Shown: piece by piece, positions 33,483-44,446 of the stretch
How the letters are laid out: each line of letters begins with the position of its first letter
Numbering within the stretch: the first letter of the stretch is position 1
Origin: Novacetimonas pomaceti
GTDB taxonomy: Bacteria > Pseudomonadota > Alphaproteobacteria > Acetobacterales > Acetobacteraceae
DNA: 64,000 bases
Direction of reading: 5' to 3'
NCBI RefSeq assembly: GCF_003207955.1
Contig: NZ_NOXG01000003.1
Coordinates: forward strand, 62,001-126,000
Translations under genes and position numbers: made by a program
Notes under the pieces: generated by a model
Database searches by the model: none
What the model was told of the DNA's origin: nothing
Seen by the model: the letters and a program-made list of their open reading frames with translations, nothing else

Positions 33483-34223
33483 TTATTGCCCGGCGGCCGC
33501 CTTGTCCAGAAGCCAGATGAGTTCCCCTTCGGTGGTGATGTGGCTTGCCGGTTCCGCCGGGTCGCCCGCGCGCACCTTCGCAAACGCCTCCTTCTTCCCC
33601 GCGCCTGCCAGCATGAACACGACATGGCGGCTGGAATGGATGGCGGGATAGGTCAGGGTCAGGCGCGTATGCGGCGCGTCGTCCGGAACACAGGTCGAAA
33701 CCCACAGTTTGCGTTCCTTCAGGACGGGCTGGCGCGGGAACAGCGACGCCGTATGGCCGTTATCCCCCAGCCCCAGCATCACGACATCGAACAGGGGACG
33801 CCCCGGCTGGAGGGTATCGGCGCCATAGATTTTCTGCAGTTCCGCCTGGTACTGCGCCGCCGCCTGCACCGGGTCGCCCGATGTGGGCATGCGATGGATG
33901 TTCTGCAGGGGCACCGGCACGTGCTCAAGCATCTCCGTCTCGACCATGTTGTAATTGCTGGCGGGATCATCGGCGGGAACAAAGCGTTCATCGCCAAAGA
34001 AGAACTGCGTGTTCGCCCACGGAAAGCGCCCGGCATATTCATCGGACGCAAGGATCTGGTACAGCCGCTTGGGCGTCGACCCGCCCGACAGCGACAGCAC
34101 GAACGGCCCGTCCTTTTTCGCCAGCGCCTGCTGCGTCAGCCATTTTGCCATGTAATGCGCAATTGCTTCCCCATCGGCAAGGACGATCATCTCGCCCGTC
34201 CTGACATCATGCCCGCCCGTCAT
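33483..34223 (-). CDS. pgl: 6-Phosphogluconolactonase
   Basis: Hydrolyses 6-phosphogluconolactone in the oxidative pentose phosphate branch. The 246-residue protein of the DevB/SOL type has LSLSGGSTPKRLYQIL, NTQFFFGDERFVPADDPASNYNM, and FDVVMLGLGDNGHTASLFP, the two family signatures. Its ATG lies one base after the stop of the upstream HAD gene, so translation is coupled. Confidence 0.95.
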   Translation of the reverse strand: MTGGHDVRTGEMIVLADGEAIAHYMAKWLTQQALAKKDGPFVLSLSGGSTPKRLYQILASDEYAGRFPWANTQFFFGDERFVPADDPASNYNMVETEMLEHVPVPLQNIHRMPTSGDPVQAAAQYQAELQKIYGADTLQPGRPLFDVVMLGLGDNGHTASLFPRQPVLKERKLWVSTCVPDDAPHTRLTLTYPAIHSSRHVVFMLAGAGKKEAFAKVRAGDPAEPASHITTEGELIWLLDKAAAGQ

Positions 34224-34224
34224 G

Positions 34225-35070
34225 TCATGCGTCTCCCAGCACGTATTTTTCGATCCCGTTGGCGAATCCCTCCTCCTCGCACGAGGTGGAGACATAGGTC
34301 GCCTGCTTCTGGACTTCCGGGCTGGCCTGTCCCATGGCGATGGACATCCCGCTCTTGCGGAACATCAGCACGTCATTGGGCTGATCGCCCAGCGTCACCA
34401 TCTGCGACGCGGGAATGCCCAGCAGCCGTTCCAGCGTCATGACCACGCCGCCCTTGTTGGCGTCGCGGTTGGTGACGTCCACGTAATAAGGCTGCGACAG
34501 CGCGGCGGAGGCGGTATCGCCAAGCGCCTGCTGCAGGTCATGTTCCAGCCGCTTCATCAGGTCGAGGTCATCGCTGACGCCGGTAATCTTGACCACCTGA
34601 TCCAGTTCGTCACCGATGACACCGACCTTGGGGGGAAATTTGACCGTCCACTGTTCGCGCGCGACATGCGGCGCGTCGATTCTGGAGACGATCCAGTCAT
34701 TGCCGTTATAGACCCACGGATCCGCCTTGTGATCGCGGATGATGCCGATCACCTTGCGCGCGGTATCCGCCGTCAGGGTCCGCGCCTCGATCACGGAAAA
34801 ATCGGGCCGGACCATCATGCCGCCATTGAAACCCGCGATGGGCTGGTCGATCTTCAGGGGGTCGATCACCATCTTCATGCCCTTGGGCGGGCGCCCGCTG
34901 GTGATGGTGAACAGGATGCCGCGTTCACGCAGGCGTTCGACCGCACGGATCGCGCGCGGCGTCAGGATCTTGTCCTTCGTCACCAGCGTGCCATCGACGT
35001 CGGCAAGGACCAGCCGTATCTTTTCCGCCGGCGTCGCCGTCGCGGCTGTCTGTGTCCCGACTGGTTGCAT
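34225..35070 (-). CDS. Cof-type HAD-IIB sugar phosphatase (second of a tandem pair)
   Basis: A 281-residue haloacid-dehalogenase-type phosphatase. Motif I is LADVDGTLV, motif II FTITSGRPP, motif III around the KGG of RDANKGG, and motif IV LGDQPNDVLMF. The large C2B cap between motifs II and III is typical of Cof/YbiV sugar phosphatases. The ATG at 35070 has AAGGAGAAGG in ideal position, better than the in-frame ATG at 35091. It lies between its paralogue and pgl, coupled to the latter. Substrate unknown; an operon-derived guess is a sugar phosphate or a toxic side product of the pathway. Confidence 0.88.
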   Translation of the reverse strand: MQPVGTQTAATATPAEKIRLVLADVDGTLVTKDKILTPRAIRAVERLRERGILFTITSGRPPKGMKMVIDPLKIDQPIAGFNGGMMVRPDFSVIEARTLTADTARKVIGIIRDHKADPWVYNGNDWIVSRIDAPHVAREQWTVKFPPKVGVIGDELDQVVKITGVSDDLDLMKRLEHDLQQALGDTASAALSQPYYVDVTNRDANKGGVVMTLERLLGIPASQMVTLGDQPNDVLMFRKSGMSIAMGQASPEVQKQATYVSTSCEEEGFANGIEKYVLGDA

Positions 35071-35097
35071 AACCTTCTCCTTCTGCGTCATCTGACG

Positions 35098-35925
35098 TCA
35101 GGCCCGGGGCAGGACAAAGCGTTCCATCGCCCGTGCCCATCCGTCCTGCGTGTTGGTGTCCGTCACGAAATGGGCATGTCCCTGCACCTCGGCCGGGGCA
35201 TTGCCCATCGCGATGGCCACCCCGGCCACGTCAAGCATCGGAATATCATTATTCATGTCACCGATGCAGGCCACTTCGTGAATATCAATGTCCATCAGGT
35301 GTGCCAGCTCGCGCGCGGCATGCCCCTTGTTGGCCAGGGGATGGGTGACATCGACCAGGCATTCCGACGAACGGTGCACGTTCGCCCGTCCCGCCAGCTG
35401 CACGCTGAGTTCGCGTTCCACCGTGCGCAGCCGCGCCTCGTCGGTGGAAACGCCCATGATCTTGCCCACGCCCTCGTAATGGCGCGACAGGTCGGGGGCC
35501 ACGACGGGGGTGGTCTTCACCACCTCCTCCTCATGACGGACCAGCGGCGTGTCGTCACGACGCACCAGCCAGGCGTAATCAATGAACAGCCATGGCTCCA
35601 CCTCCCGCGACAGCAGCTCCTCCACCGCCTCGCGCGTGGTGGCGGGGTCCAGCGAATGACGCGACATGATTTCACCCCCCGCCGTGCAGATCAGCCCGCC
35701 GTTGAGGGCCGCGATCGGCCGGTCGATGCGCAGCGGCGCAAGGAAGGGCCGCATGCCCACCGGGCCCCGGCTGCTGACCAGGCACAGCGCGATTCCCGCC
35801 CGGCGCAGCTCCTCCGCCGCCGCCAGCGCGGCCGGGGTCAGCCGCTTGTCCGGGGTGACAAGGGTGCCATCGATATCCGAGACCACCATACGTATCCTGG
35901 CCGAAGGCGGGCGCCGAGCTGTCAT
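35098..35925 (-). CDS. Cof-type HAD-IIB sugar phosphatase (first of a tandem pair)
   Basis: A 275-residue paralogue of the gene downstream, with the same order of motifs: VSDIDGTLV, LVSSRGPVG, PLANKGHAA and IGDMNNDIPML. The two proteins have diverged clearly, so the duplication is old or the genes were acquired separately. The start follows AGGATG. It begins 20 bp after the zwf stop, in the middle of the pentose phosphate operon. Substrate unknown. Confidence 0.88.
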   Translation of the reverse strand: MTARRPPSARIRMVVSDIDGTLVTPDKRLTPAALAAAEELRRAGIALCLVSSRGPVGMRPFLAPLRIDRPIAALNGGLICTAGGEIMSRHSLDPATTREAVEELLSREVEPWLFIDYAWLVRRDDTPLVRHEEEVVKTTPVVAPDLSRHYEGVGKIMGVSTDEARLRTVERELSVQLAGRANVHRSSECLVDVTHPLANKGHAARELAHLMDIDIHEVACIGDMNNDIPMLDVAGVAIAMGNAPAEVQGHAHFVTDTNTQDGWARAMERFVLPRA

Positions 35926-35944
35926 GTCCGTATCATCCTGTGTG

Positions 35945-37477
<1,533 letters not shown>

Positions 37478-37589
37478 CAGGCTGCTCCATGAAATGTTTC
37501 CATCCGGTAGAAACCCGGCCGCCAGCCTGCGGTCGTTGTGTTGCCGTCGCGATCATGGCAGCCGGGCATGCGATCAGACGCGGCGTGCG

Positions 37590-38591
37590 TCAGTTGTTCG
37601 TCCCTTCGATATGACCGCCAAAGCCGAAGCGCATCGCCGACAGCAGCTTTTCGGCATAATTGTTGCCGGTGCGCGAACGGAACCGCGTGAACAGGGCGGC
37701 GGTGATGACGGGCACGGGCACCGCTTCCTCGATCGCGGCGTCGATGGTCCAGCGTCCCTCGCCCGAATCCGCGACATCGCCCTTGTAGTTCGAAAGATCC
37801 GGATTCGCCGCCAGCGCCTGCGCCGACAGATCCAGCAGCCACGACGAAACGACGCTGCCACGACGCCACACCTCGGCAATGTCGGGCATGTTCAGCTCGA
37901 AACGCTGCTCGGGGGGGAGTTCGGTGGAATTCTTCGACTTCATGACGTCGAAGCCTTCGGCGAAGGCCTGCATGATCCCGTATTCGATGCCGTTATGGAC
38001 CATCTTGACGAAATGGCCCGACCCGGCGGGGCCGCAATGCAGGTAGCCAAGTTCCGCGCGCGGGTCGAGGCCCGGCTTGTCACGGCCCGGCGTGCGCGGC
38101 ACGTCGCCAAGTCCCGGCGCCAGCGCGCGCAGGATCGGATCGATGTGGTCGGTGGCGTCCTTGGTGCCGCCGTACATCATGCAGTATCCGCGCTCCAGCC
38201 CCCAGACGCCGCCAGACGTGCCGACATCGACGTAATGGATTCCCTTTTCCGCCAGCACGCCGGCGCGACGGATGTCATCCTTGTAAAAGGAATTGCCGCC
38301 ATCGATCAGGATGTCGCCCTTGCCCAGAATGCCGCCAAGTTCCTCCACCGCGGCTTCGGTCACGGCGCCGGCGGGCAGCATCAGCCAGATGATCTTGCGA
38401 TCGGCCGTCAGCTTTGACGCCATGTCCTTCAGGCCGGTGGCGGGCTTCGTCTTTCCCGCCTCCGCACGTTCGCTTACCTTGGAAATCACGGCCGGATCAC
38501 GGTCGTAAAGGACCACGTCATGGCCGTGACGCGTCAGGCGGACGGAGATGTTCCCCCCCATCTTACCCAGGCCGACGATACCGATTTGCAT
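37590..38591 (-). CDS. gnd: 6-Phosphogluconate dehydrogenase, decarboxylating (short form)
   Basis: Oxidises and decarboxylates 6-phosphogluconate to ribulose 5-phosphate. The 333-residue product is the short (YqeC/GntZ) class rather than the 470-residue enterobacterial one. Landmarks: GIVGLGKMGGNISVRL, LIDGGNSFYKDD, DVGTSGGVWGLERGYCMM and GSGHFVKMVHNGIEYGIMQ with the catalytic Lys. Enzymes of this class tend to prefer NAD. The residue after the coenzyme strand is Asp (LYDRDP), which favours NAD over NADP. Confidence 0.95.
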   Translation of the reverse strand: MQIGIVGLGKMGGNISVRLTRHGHDVVLYDRDPAVISKVSERAEAGKTKPATGLKDMASKLTADRKIIWLMLPAGAVTEAAVEELGGILGKGDILIDGGNSFYKDDIRRAGVLAEKGIHYVDVGTSGGVWGLERGYCMMYGGTKDATDHIDPILRALAPGLGDVPRTPGRDKPGLDPRAELGYLHCGPAGSGHFVKMVHNGIEYGIMQAFAEGFDVMKSKNSTELPPEQRFELNMPDIAEVWRRGSVVSSWLLDLSAQALAANPDLSNYKGDVADSGEGRWTIDAAIEEAVPVPVITAALFTRFRSRTGNNYAEKLLSAMRFGFGGHIEGTNN

Positions 38592-38695
38592 GATTATTGA
38601 TACTCCTGATGTGGAATTCCCGCTGCCCCCGCCTGTCGGGCACGCGCACGTCCATCGGGCATGGGCGTCCCGGCGGGGAAAGGCAGGGCCAATGA

Positions 38696-38723
38696 CCCCG
38701 CCATTGATCCATCAACGGCGGGG
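38696..38723 (-). terminator. Hairpin after tal-pgi
   Basis: CCCCGCCATTGAT and ATCAACGGCGGGG can form a stem of about 12 bp just past the tal-pgi stop on the minus strand. No T-run follows, so it may only slow RNA decay or polymerase instead of terminating. Confidence 0.3.
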
Positions 38724-38740
38724 CGGCGCATTGCGGTGGA

Positions 38741-41608
38741 TCAGACCGCGGCCTTTATGATCTGTCCCAGTTTTTCAAGCCCGGCCTTCAGCCCGCCATG
38801 GATGTGCACCCGCAGGGCACGGCGGCCGCGTTCGCCAAGGACTTCGAGGTCACCGCGCGCCTGCGCTTCCTTGACGATGCCAAAGGTGTATTTTTCCCCC
38901 GGGACCGGCAGGTTGATCGCATCGTCGCAGGTGATCTGCAGGAACACGCCCGTGTCGGGACCGCCCTTGTAGGCCTGGCCGGTGGAATGCTGGAAACGCG
39001 GGCCGAATTCGGCCGCCGTCGCCAGCTTCAGCGCATCGCGGATCGACAGGCGCACCGTCTGGATCCATTCGCGCGTCGCCGTGTCGCGTTCGATATAGGC
39101 CAGAAGGGCGACATAATCCCCGGCCTTGCCACGGGCGAAATGCGCCTTGAGGATTTCCTCCGCCGTCTTGCCGCCCTTCAGCGCGGCCGCGTTCTTCGGA
39201 TCGGCATAGAACGCGAACGTCCCGTCCTTGGCGAAGGGTTCGTACGGCGGCAGCTTGCCGGTCTCGTTATAGGCGGTGGTGATCTTCTTGGTCTCGATCT
39301 TCGAGGCCTCAACATCGGGCTGGTCAAAGGCATTGATGCCGATGATCGAGCCCGCGACCGCCGTCGCGAATTCCCAGCGGAAGAATTCCTCGACGATCTG
39401 GCGCTTTTCATGCAGCTCGATGGTCACGACCGGCTCGCCCGCCGCGATCAGAGCCTTGAACGCCGCGTCCTGCTTCTCGCACGGCTTTTCCGCCAGACGC
39501 AGGTAGATGAACACGCGATCCTTGCCATAGACGGAGGCCGGACCCGCCGTCTCGTCATCAATGGGGATCAGCCCGCGACCGTTCTTGCCCGTCGATTCCG
39601 CAAGCAGCTGTTCCAGCCACGCGCCCATGTCGTAAATCGCGGGGGAGGCAAGGATCGTCACCTTGTCACGCCCGAACGACTTTGCCGCGACCCCCAGCAC
39701 GCTGCCGAGGATGACGCCGGGATTCTGCGCCGGCGGGACCGAGGCCGCGCAGGACTTTTCACCCCGCAGCGCCGATTCCAGCAGAAGCCGCAGCGGCAGG
39801 CCCGCGACGGCGGCGGGCACCATGCCGAAATCGGACAGGACGGAATACCGCCCGCCGATCTGCTTTTCGCCATAGAAGGTCTTCCAGAACCCGTCGCGCT
39901 TTGCCACGGCTTCCATGTGCGACCCGGGATCGGTCACGGCGATGAAATGCGAACCGACCCTGTCGCCCAGCACCTTCTTCGCCTGGTCATAGAAATAGGC
40001 CTTCAGGATGTTGGGCTCCAGCGTGCCGCCCGACTTGGACGAAACGATGAACAGCGTCTTGGAAATGTCGATCTTGTCCTCGAACGCCTTGACCTGCTGC
40101 GGGTCGGTGCTGTCGAGGACATACAGGTGCGGGAAACCCTCATGCTTGCCGAACGTCACGGACAGGACTTCCGGACCGAGGCTCGATCCACCCATGCCCA
40201 GCAGCAGCGCATCGCGGAAGCCGCGCGCCTTCACTTCGGCCTGGAATTCCTCGAACTTCGACAGGGCGGCCAGCTGGTCGTCAACGATCGACAGCCATTT
40301 CAGCCAGCTTGCCTCGTCCTTGCCGGTCCACAGGGTGGCGTCGCGGCCCCACAGGCGGCGGACCTTGCCATCCTTGCGCCATTCCTCAAGCTCCGCCTTG
40401 ACGGCCGTATCAAGCTCGGCGGGCAGGTTCAGCGTGGTGCTCGTCATCTTCTTGCCCACGAACGCCGCCTGCTTCGCCGCGACCGAGCCAAGAAGTTCGT
40501 CAAACGCGTCCTCGAACGACTTCACGCCCTCATCCACCAGCACGGTGGTCACGCCGTCAAGGTCAAGGCCAAGGCGCTTCGCCTCCGCCAGGACATGGTG
40601 CGCGCCCTTGACGTCATGCGTCAGGGTCGGGGCCACCTTGCCATGGTCGCGGAAGGCGTCGAACGTCTTGGGCGGGATGGTGTTGACCGTTTCCTCGCCA
40701 ATCAGGGCATCGACATACAGCACGTCGCTGAAGGACTTGTCCTTCGTGCCCGTGCTGGCCCACAGCAGGCGCTGCGGACGCGCGCCCGCCGCCGCCAGCT
40801 TCTGCCAGCGCGCGCTCTTGACCACGCCCTGCCAGTATTCATAGGCGGCCTTGGCGTTCGCGATGGCGACCTTGCCACGCAGCGCCTTCAGCGCGGCGGC
40901 GTCCTTGTCGCCGGCGGCGACGCGACGGTCGATTTCGCCATCGATCTTCACGTCGATGCGGCTGACGAAGAAGGAGGCGACGCTGGCGATGCCGGAAATG
41001 CTCTCCCCTTTCGCAAGGCGGTCCTCAAGCCCCGCGATGTAGGCCTCGAGAACTTTCTTGTACGCCTCGATGGAGAAAAGGAGCGTGACGTTGACGTTGA
41101 TCCCTTCGGAAATCGCGGTGCGCACGGCGGGCGCGCCCTGATCGGTGCCGGGGATCTTGATCATCAGGTTGGCGGCGTCCACCGCCTTCCACAGGCGCCG
41201 GGCCTCGGTAATGGTGCCCTGCGTGTCGCGGGCAAGGTAGGGGGAAACCTCGAGGCTGACATAGCCATCGACGCCCCTGGTCTCTTCATAGACAGGGTGC
41301 AGCACCTTGGCGGCGTTGCGGATATCCTCGATCGCCAGCAGTTCGTACAGCGTGCCCGCGTCAACGATCTTGTGTTCAAGGATGGAGCGGATCTGCGGAT
41401 CGTAATCCGTGCCCTGCCCCATCGCCTTCTGGAAGATGGAGGGGTTGGAGGTCACGCCCTTCAGCCCGTCCTCGTCCACCAGCTTCTTCAGGCTGCCGTC
41501 GGCGGTATAGGAACGCTGGATGAAGTCCAGCCATGGCGACTGCCCATACTTCGCCAGCTGCTTTAACGGATTTTCCGCGCCGTCCCGGCCTGTTTCGTGC
41601 ACACTCAT
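38741..41608 (-). CDS. Bifunctional transaldolase / glucose-6-phosphate isomerase
   Basis: One 955-residue polypeptide with two enzymes. Residues of about 1-370 are a transaldolase: SPWLDFIQRS, GVTSNPSIFQKA, LMIKIPGTDQGAPAV with the Schiff-base Lys, and LLWASTGTKD. Residues of about 400-955 are a phosphoglucose isomerase: LLGMGGSSLGPEVLS, VSSKSGGTLEPN and RYSVLSDFG. The fusion is a known feature of acetic acid bacteria and some other alphaproteobacteria. The ATG at 41608 follows a good GAAGGGAAT site. It lies between tkt and gnd; a hairpin before it (41693-41719) may tune the ratio to tkt. Confidence 0.96.
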   Translation of the reverse strand: MSVHETGRDGAENPLKQLAKYGQSPWLDFIQRSYTADGSLKKLVDEDGLKGVTSNPSIFQKAMGQGTDYDPQIRSILEHKIVDAGTLYELLAIEDIRNAAKVLHPVYEETRGVDGYVSLEVSPYLARDTQGTITEARRLWKAVDAANLMIKIPGTDQGAPAVRTAISEGINVNVTLLFSIEAYKKVLEAYIAGLEDRLAKGESISGIASVASFFVSRIDVKIDGEIDRRVAAGDKDAAALKALRGKVAIANAKAAYEYWQGVVKSARWQKLAAAGARPQRLLWASTGTKDKSFSDVLYVDALIGEETVNTIPPKTFDAFRDHGKVAPTLTHDVKGAHHVLAEAKRLGLDLDGVTTVLVDEGVKSFEDAFDELLGSVAAKQAAFVGKKMTSTTLNLPAELDTAVKAELEEWRKDGKVRRLWGRDATLWTGKDEASWLKWLSIVDDQLAALSKFEEFQAEVKARGFRDALLLGMGGSSLGPEVLSVTFGKHEGFPHLYVLDSTDPQQVKAFEDKIDISKTLFIVSSKSGGTLEPNILKAYFYDQAKKVLGDRVGSHFIAVTDPGSHMEAVAKRDGFWKTFYGEKQIGGRYSVLSDFGMVPAAVAGLPLRLLLESALRGEKSCAASVPPAQNPGVILGSVLGVAAKSFGRDKVTILASPAIYDMGAWLEQLLAESTGKNGRGLIPIDDETAGPASVYGKDRVFIYLRLAEKPCEKQDAAFKALIAAGEPVVTIELHEKRQIVEEFFRWEFATAVAGSIIGINAFDQPDVEASKIETKKITTAYNETGKLPPYEPFAKDGTFAFYADPKNAAALKGGKTAEEILKAHFARGKAGDYVALLAYIERDTATREWIQTVRLSIRDALKLATAAEFGPRFQHSTGQAYKGGPDTGVFLQITCDDAINLPVPGEKYTFGIVKEAQARGDLEVLGERGRRALRVHIHGGLKAGLEKLGQIIKAAV

Positions 41609-41692
41609 CTCTGTGCATTCCCTTCTTTTCATGGGCGGGTCGATCGCGCGGCCCGTGCCGCGACGATCACCCGCCTGATCCTGACAAAACCA

Positions 41693-41719
41693 GAACAGGG
41701 CCACATCAGGGCCCTGTTC
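41693..41719 (-). terminator. Hairpin between tkt and tal-pgi, possible partial terminator
   Basis: Perfect 10-bp arms GAACAGGGCC and GGCCCTGTTC around a 7-base loop, followed on the minus strand by TGGTTTTG. The T-run is weak. If it works it would reduce read-through from tkt into tal-pgi. Confidence 0.5.
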
Positions 41720-41735
41720 CGTTGTAAATGACAGT

Positions 41736-43802
41736 CTATGACGCCTTGCTGGCGAGCTGCTTGCGGGCTTCGGCCACCACCGCGTCAACGGTAAAGCCGA
41801 ACTTCACCTCCAGCTGTTCCGCCGGGGCGGAGGCACCGAACGTGTGCATGACGATGGTTGCGCCACTCAGCCCGACATAACGGTCCCACCCAAGCTGGGC
41901 CGCCTGCTCCACCGCCACGCGGGCCGTGACGTCGGGCGGCAGCACGCTGTCGCGATAGGATTTGGGCTGGGCCTCGAACAGGTCCCACGACGGCATCGAG
42001 ACGACGCGCGCCTTTACCCCTTCGGCCTTGAGCTGTTCGTACGCCTTTACCACCAGACCGACCTCGCTGCCTGTTGCCATAAGGATGACATCGGGCTTCC
42101 CGTCGGCATCCGCAAGGACATAGGCCCCTTTTGCCAGCCCCGACGCAGGCGCATAGGTCTTGCGGCAGATGGTCGGCAGGTTCTGGCGGCTCAGCACCAG
42201 CACGGACGGGCGGTCCATCATCGGAACCAGGGTGCGCCATGCCTCGGCCACCTCGTTCGCGTCGGACGGACGGATCAGGGTGACGCCCGGCGTCGCCCGC
42301 AGCTGCGCCAGCTGCTCGATCGGCTGATGGGTCGGTCCATCCTCGCCCACCCCAATGGAGTCATGGGTGAAGATATAGACGACCGGCAGCTTCATCAGCG
42401 CCGACAGGCGGATCGGCGGCTTCATGTAGTCGGAGAAGATCAGGAAGCCCGAGCAGTAGGGACGCAGCCCCGCCAGCGCGATGCCGTTGCAGATCGAGCC
42501 CATCGCGTGTTCGCGCACCCCGAAATGCAGGTTGCGCCCGCCATAGGTCGCCCCCCATTCCGGCGGCTGGAAATCGCCCGCGCCCTCGAACGTCAGGTGC
42601 GTCTTGGTGGAGGGCGAAAGGTCCGCCGAACCGCCGATCATCCACGGATAGTTGACGGCCACCTGGTTGAGCACCTTGGCCGAGCTGGCGCGCGAGGCGA
42701 TGCCTTTCGCGTCGGCGGGGAAGGTCGCGATGTCCTTGTCCCACCCTTCGGGCAGGCTGCCTGCGAAGATGCTGTCGAGCTGGGCCGCGAGTTCGGGATA
42801 TTCCTTGCGATAGCCCGCGAACAGCTCGTACCACGCCTTGCTCGCCGCCGCGCCGCGCGTGGCAATTCCCTGGCGGAAATGTTCCGGCACGCCGTCGGGG
42901 ACATAGAAGCTCTTGTCTTCCGGCCAGCCATAGAACTTCTTGGTCTCGCGCACTTCCTCGACACCCAGTGGCGAGCCATGGGCCTCCGCCGTACCGGCCT
43001 TGTGCGGCGAACCCCAGCCGATGATCGAATGCACGATGATCAGCGTCGGGCGTGACGTCTCGGCCTTCGCCTCTTCCAGCAGGCGGCGGAAATCGCCCGT
43101 GTCGTTGGCGTCGCGCAGTTCGAGCACATGCCAGCCATAGGCCTCGAAACGCTTGTGCACGTTCTCGGTAAAGGCGATGCGGGTGTCGCCCTCGATGGAA
43201 ATGCGGTTGCTGTCATAGATCCATGTCAGGTTCCCCAGCTTGAGGTGACCGGCCACGGACGCCGCCTCGCTGGAGATGCCTTCCATGTTGTCGCCATCAC
43301 CGCAGAACGTATAGATGTGATAGTCGAACAGCTTGAATTCCGGCTTGTTGAAGCGTGTCGCGAGCCATTTTTCCGCGATCGCCATGCCGACGGAATTGCC
43401 ACAGCCCTGGCCCAGCGGGCCGGTCGTGGTTTCCACGCCGCTGGTATGGCCATGTTCGGGATGGCCCGGCGTGCGGGAATCAAGCTGGCGGAACTGCTCG
43501 ATATCCTTGATCGTCAGCGACGGGGCGTCGATCACCTTGCCGTCCTTCAGGTCGCGGACCCCCGCGAGGTAGATCAGCGAATACAGCAGCATCGACGCGT
43601 GGCCGATCGACAGGACGAAACGGTCGCGGTTCGGCCACAGCGGGTTGGCCGGGTCATAGTTCAGGACATCGCGCCACAGGGTATAGGCCGGCGGCGCAAG
43701 CGCCATGGCCGTGCCGGGATGGCCCGAATTGGCCTTCTGCACCGCATCCATGGACAGCGTGCGGATCGTGTTGATGCACAGCGTGTCAATGTTGGCGGGC
43801 AT
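41736..43802 (-). CDS. tkt: Transketolase
   Basis: Thiamine-diphosphate enzyme moving two-carbon units between sugar phosphates. The 688-residue product has MDAVQKANSGHPGTAMALA, TSGVETTTGPLGQGCGNSVGMA, CGDGDNMEGISSEAAS (ThDP/metal motif GDG...N), and FTHDSIGVGEDGPTHQPIEQL in the Pyr domain. The start at 43802 (MPANIDTL) agrees with homologues. An upstream ATG at 43853 has a stronger AAGGAGAG site and would add 17 residues, so the start is not certain. It is the first gene of the pentose phosphate block; its upstream gap is 645 bp. Confidence 0.95.
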   Translation of the reverse strand: MPANIDTLCINTIRTLSMDAVQKANSGHPGTAMALAPPAYTLWRDVLNYDPANPLWPNRDRFVLSIGHASMLLYSLIYLAGVRDLKDGKVIDAPSLTIKDIEQFRQLDSRTPGHPEHGHTSGVETTTGPLGQGCGNSVGMAIAEKWLATRFNKPEFKLFDYHIYTFCGDGDNMEGISSEAASVAGHLKLGNLTWIYDSNRISIEGDTRIAFTENVHKRFEAYGWHVLELRDANDTGDFRRLLEEAKAETSRPTLIIVHSIIGWGSPHKAGTAEAHGSPLGVEEVRETKKFYGWPEDKSFYVPDGVPEHFRQGIATRGAAASKAWYELFAGYRKEYPELAAQLDSIFAGSLPEGWDKDIATFPADAKGIASRASSAKVLNQVAVNYPWMIGGSADLSPSTKTHLTFEGAGDFQPPEWGATYGGRNLHFGVREHAMGSICNGIALAGLRPYCSGFLIFSDYMKPPIRLSALMKLPVVYIFTHDSIGVGEDGPTHQPIEQLAQLRATPGVTLIRPSDANEVAEAWRTLVPMMDRPSVLVLSRQNLPTICRKTYAPASGLAKGAYVLADADGKPDVILMATGSEVGLVVKAYEQLKAEGVKARVVSMPSWDLFEAQPKSYRDSVLPPDVTARVAVEQAAQLGWDRYVGLSGATIVMHTFGASAPAEQLEVKFGFTVDAVVAEARKQLASKAS

Positions 43803-44035
43803 GCTGCCGCCACCTTCTGGTGCCCTTGCGGGACAGGGAAACAATGAATGCATAAAACCACTCTCCTTCATCCTGACTGCCCCGATCCGCAACATGCCTG
43901 ATGAAATCGGGACCGGCGGCAGATCCACCGGCATCCTGACACTTCGACAAAACGCACATCACGTAACAGGCGCCGGCGTCCCGGCACGCGCCCATCAGGG
44001 GCGCGGCATGGGCGCGATATGCCGGGGCCTGTCCG

Positions 44036-44059
44036 AAACGGTTGATGGGGCAACCGTTT
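44036..44059. promoter_or_regulatory. Inverted repeat in the tkt / ankyrin-gene divergent gap
   Basis: AAACGGTTG and CAACCGTTT form perfect 9-bp arms around ATGGGG. It stands about 235 bp upstream of the tkt start. The gap 43803-44446 contains no gene that I can support; this repeat is the only structure seen there. It could be an operator or a leader hairpin. Confidence 0.45.
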
Positions 44060-44446
44060 TACGCACAATCTCATGACCACCTTATGGGAACAAGCCACCA
44101 CATCCGGCACGACAGTCCCCGTATTGAAGGCCCGAACCGCGCGCGATGCCAGCCTTGCTGAATCACGACTGCTCGACCCCCTGATGCCTGATCGTAACGA
44201 CCGCCATGGCGCATGCCTCCCACCACGAAGCCATGGCGCGTTGCGGGGGCCATGAAAATGACATGACCCCGTGGTCTGGACATGCAAGGCGGGTGGCCCG
44301 CTTCTTGCGAAGGGTCCCGGCATTGCGTAATCATCATGCGACGCCGCACGAAGACCCGTGCAGGCACGACGCGACCCGCGCGTCGCAATGGCGGCTCCGC
44401 GCCCCATGTTTCAACCCCGTTTCAACCCCGCACGCGAGGCAGGCCC

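Noticed and set aside
38798..41566. A 922-codon open frame antisense to tal-pgi
   Set aside because: It mirrors a gene with clear transaldolase and isomerase motifs. Its own composition (Arg, Gln, His, Asp rich, no motif) is typical of the antisense frame of a GC-rich gene.
43868..44407. A minus-strand open frame upstream of tkt
   Set aside because: Arg/Gly/Ser-rich with no motif, overlapping the tkt start region; not supported.
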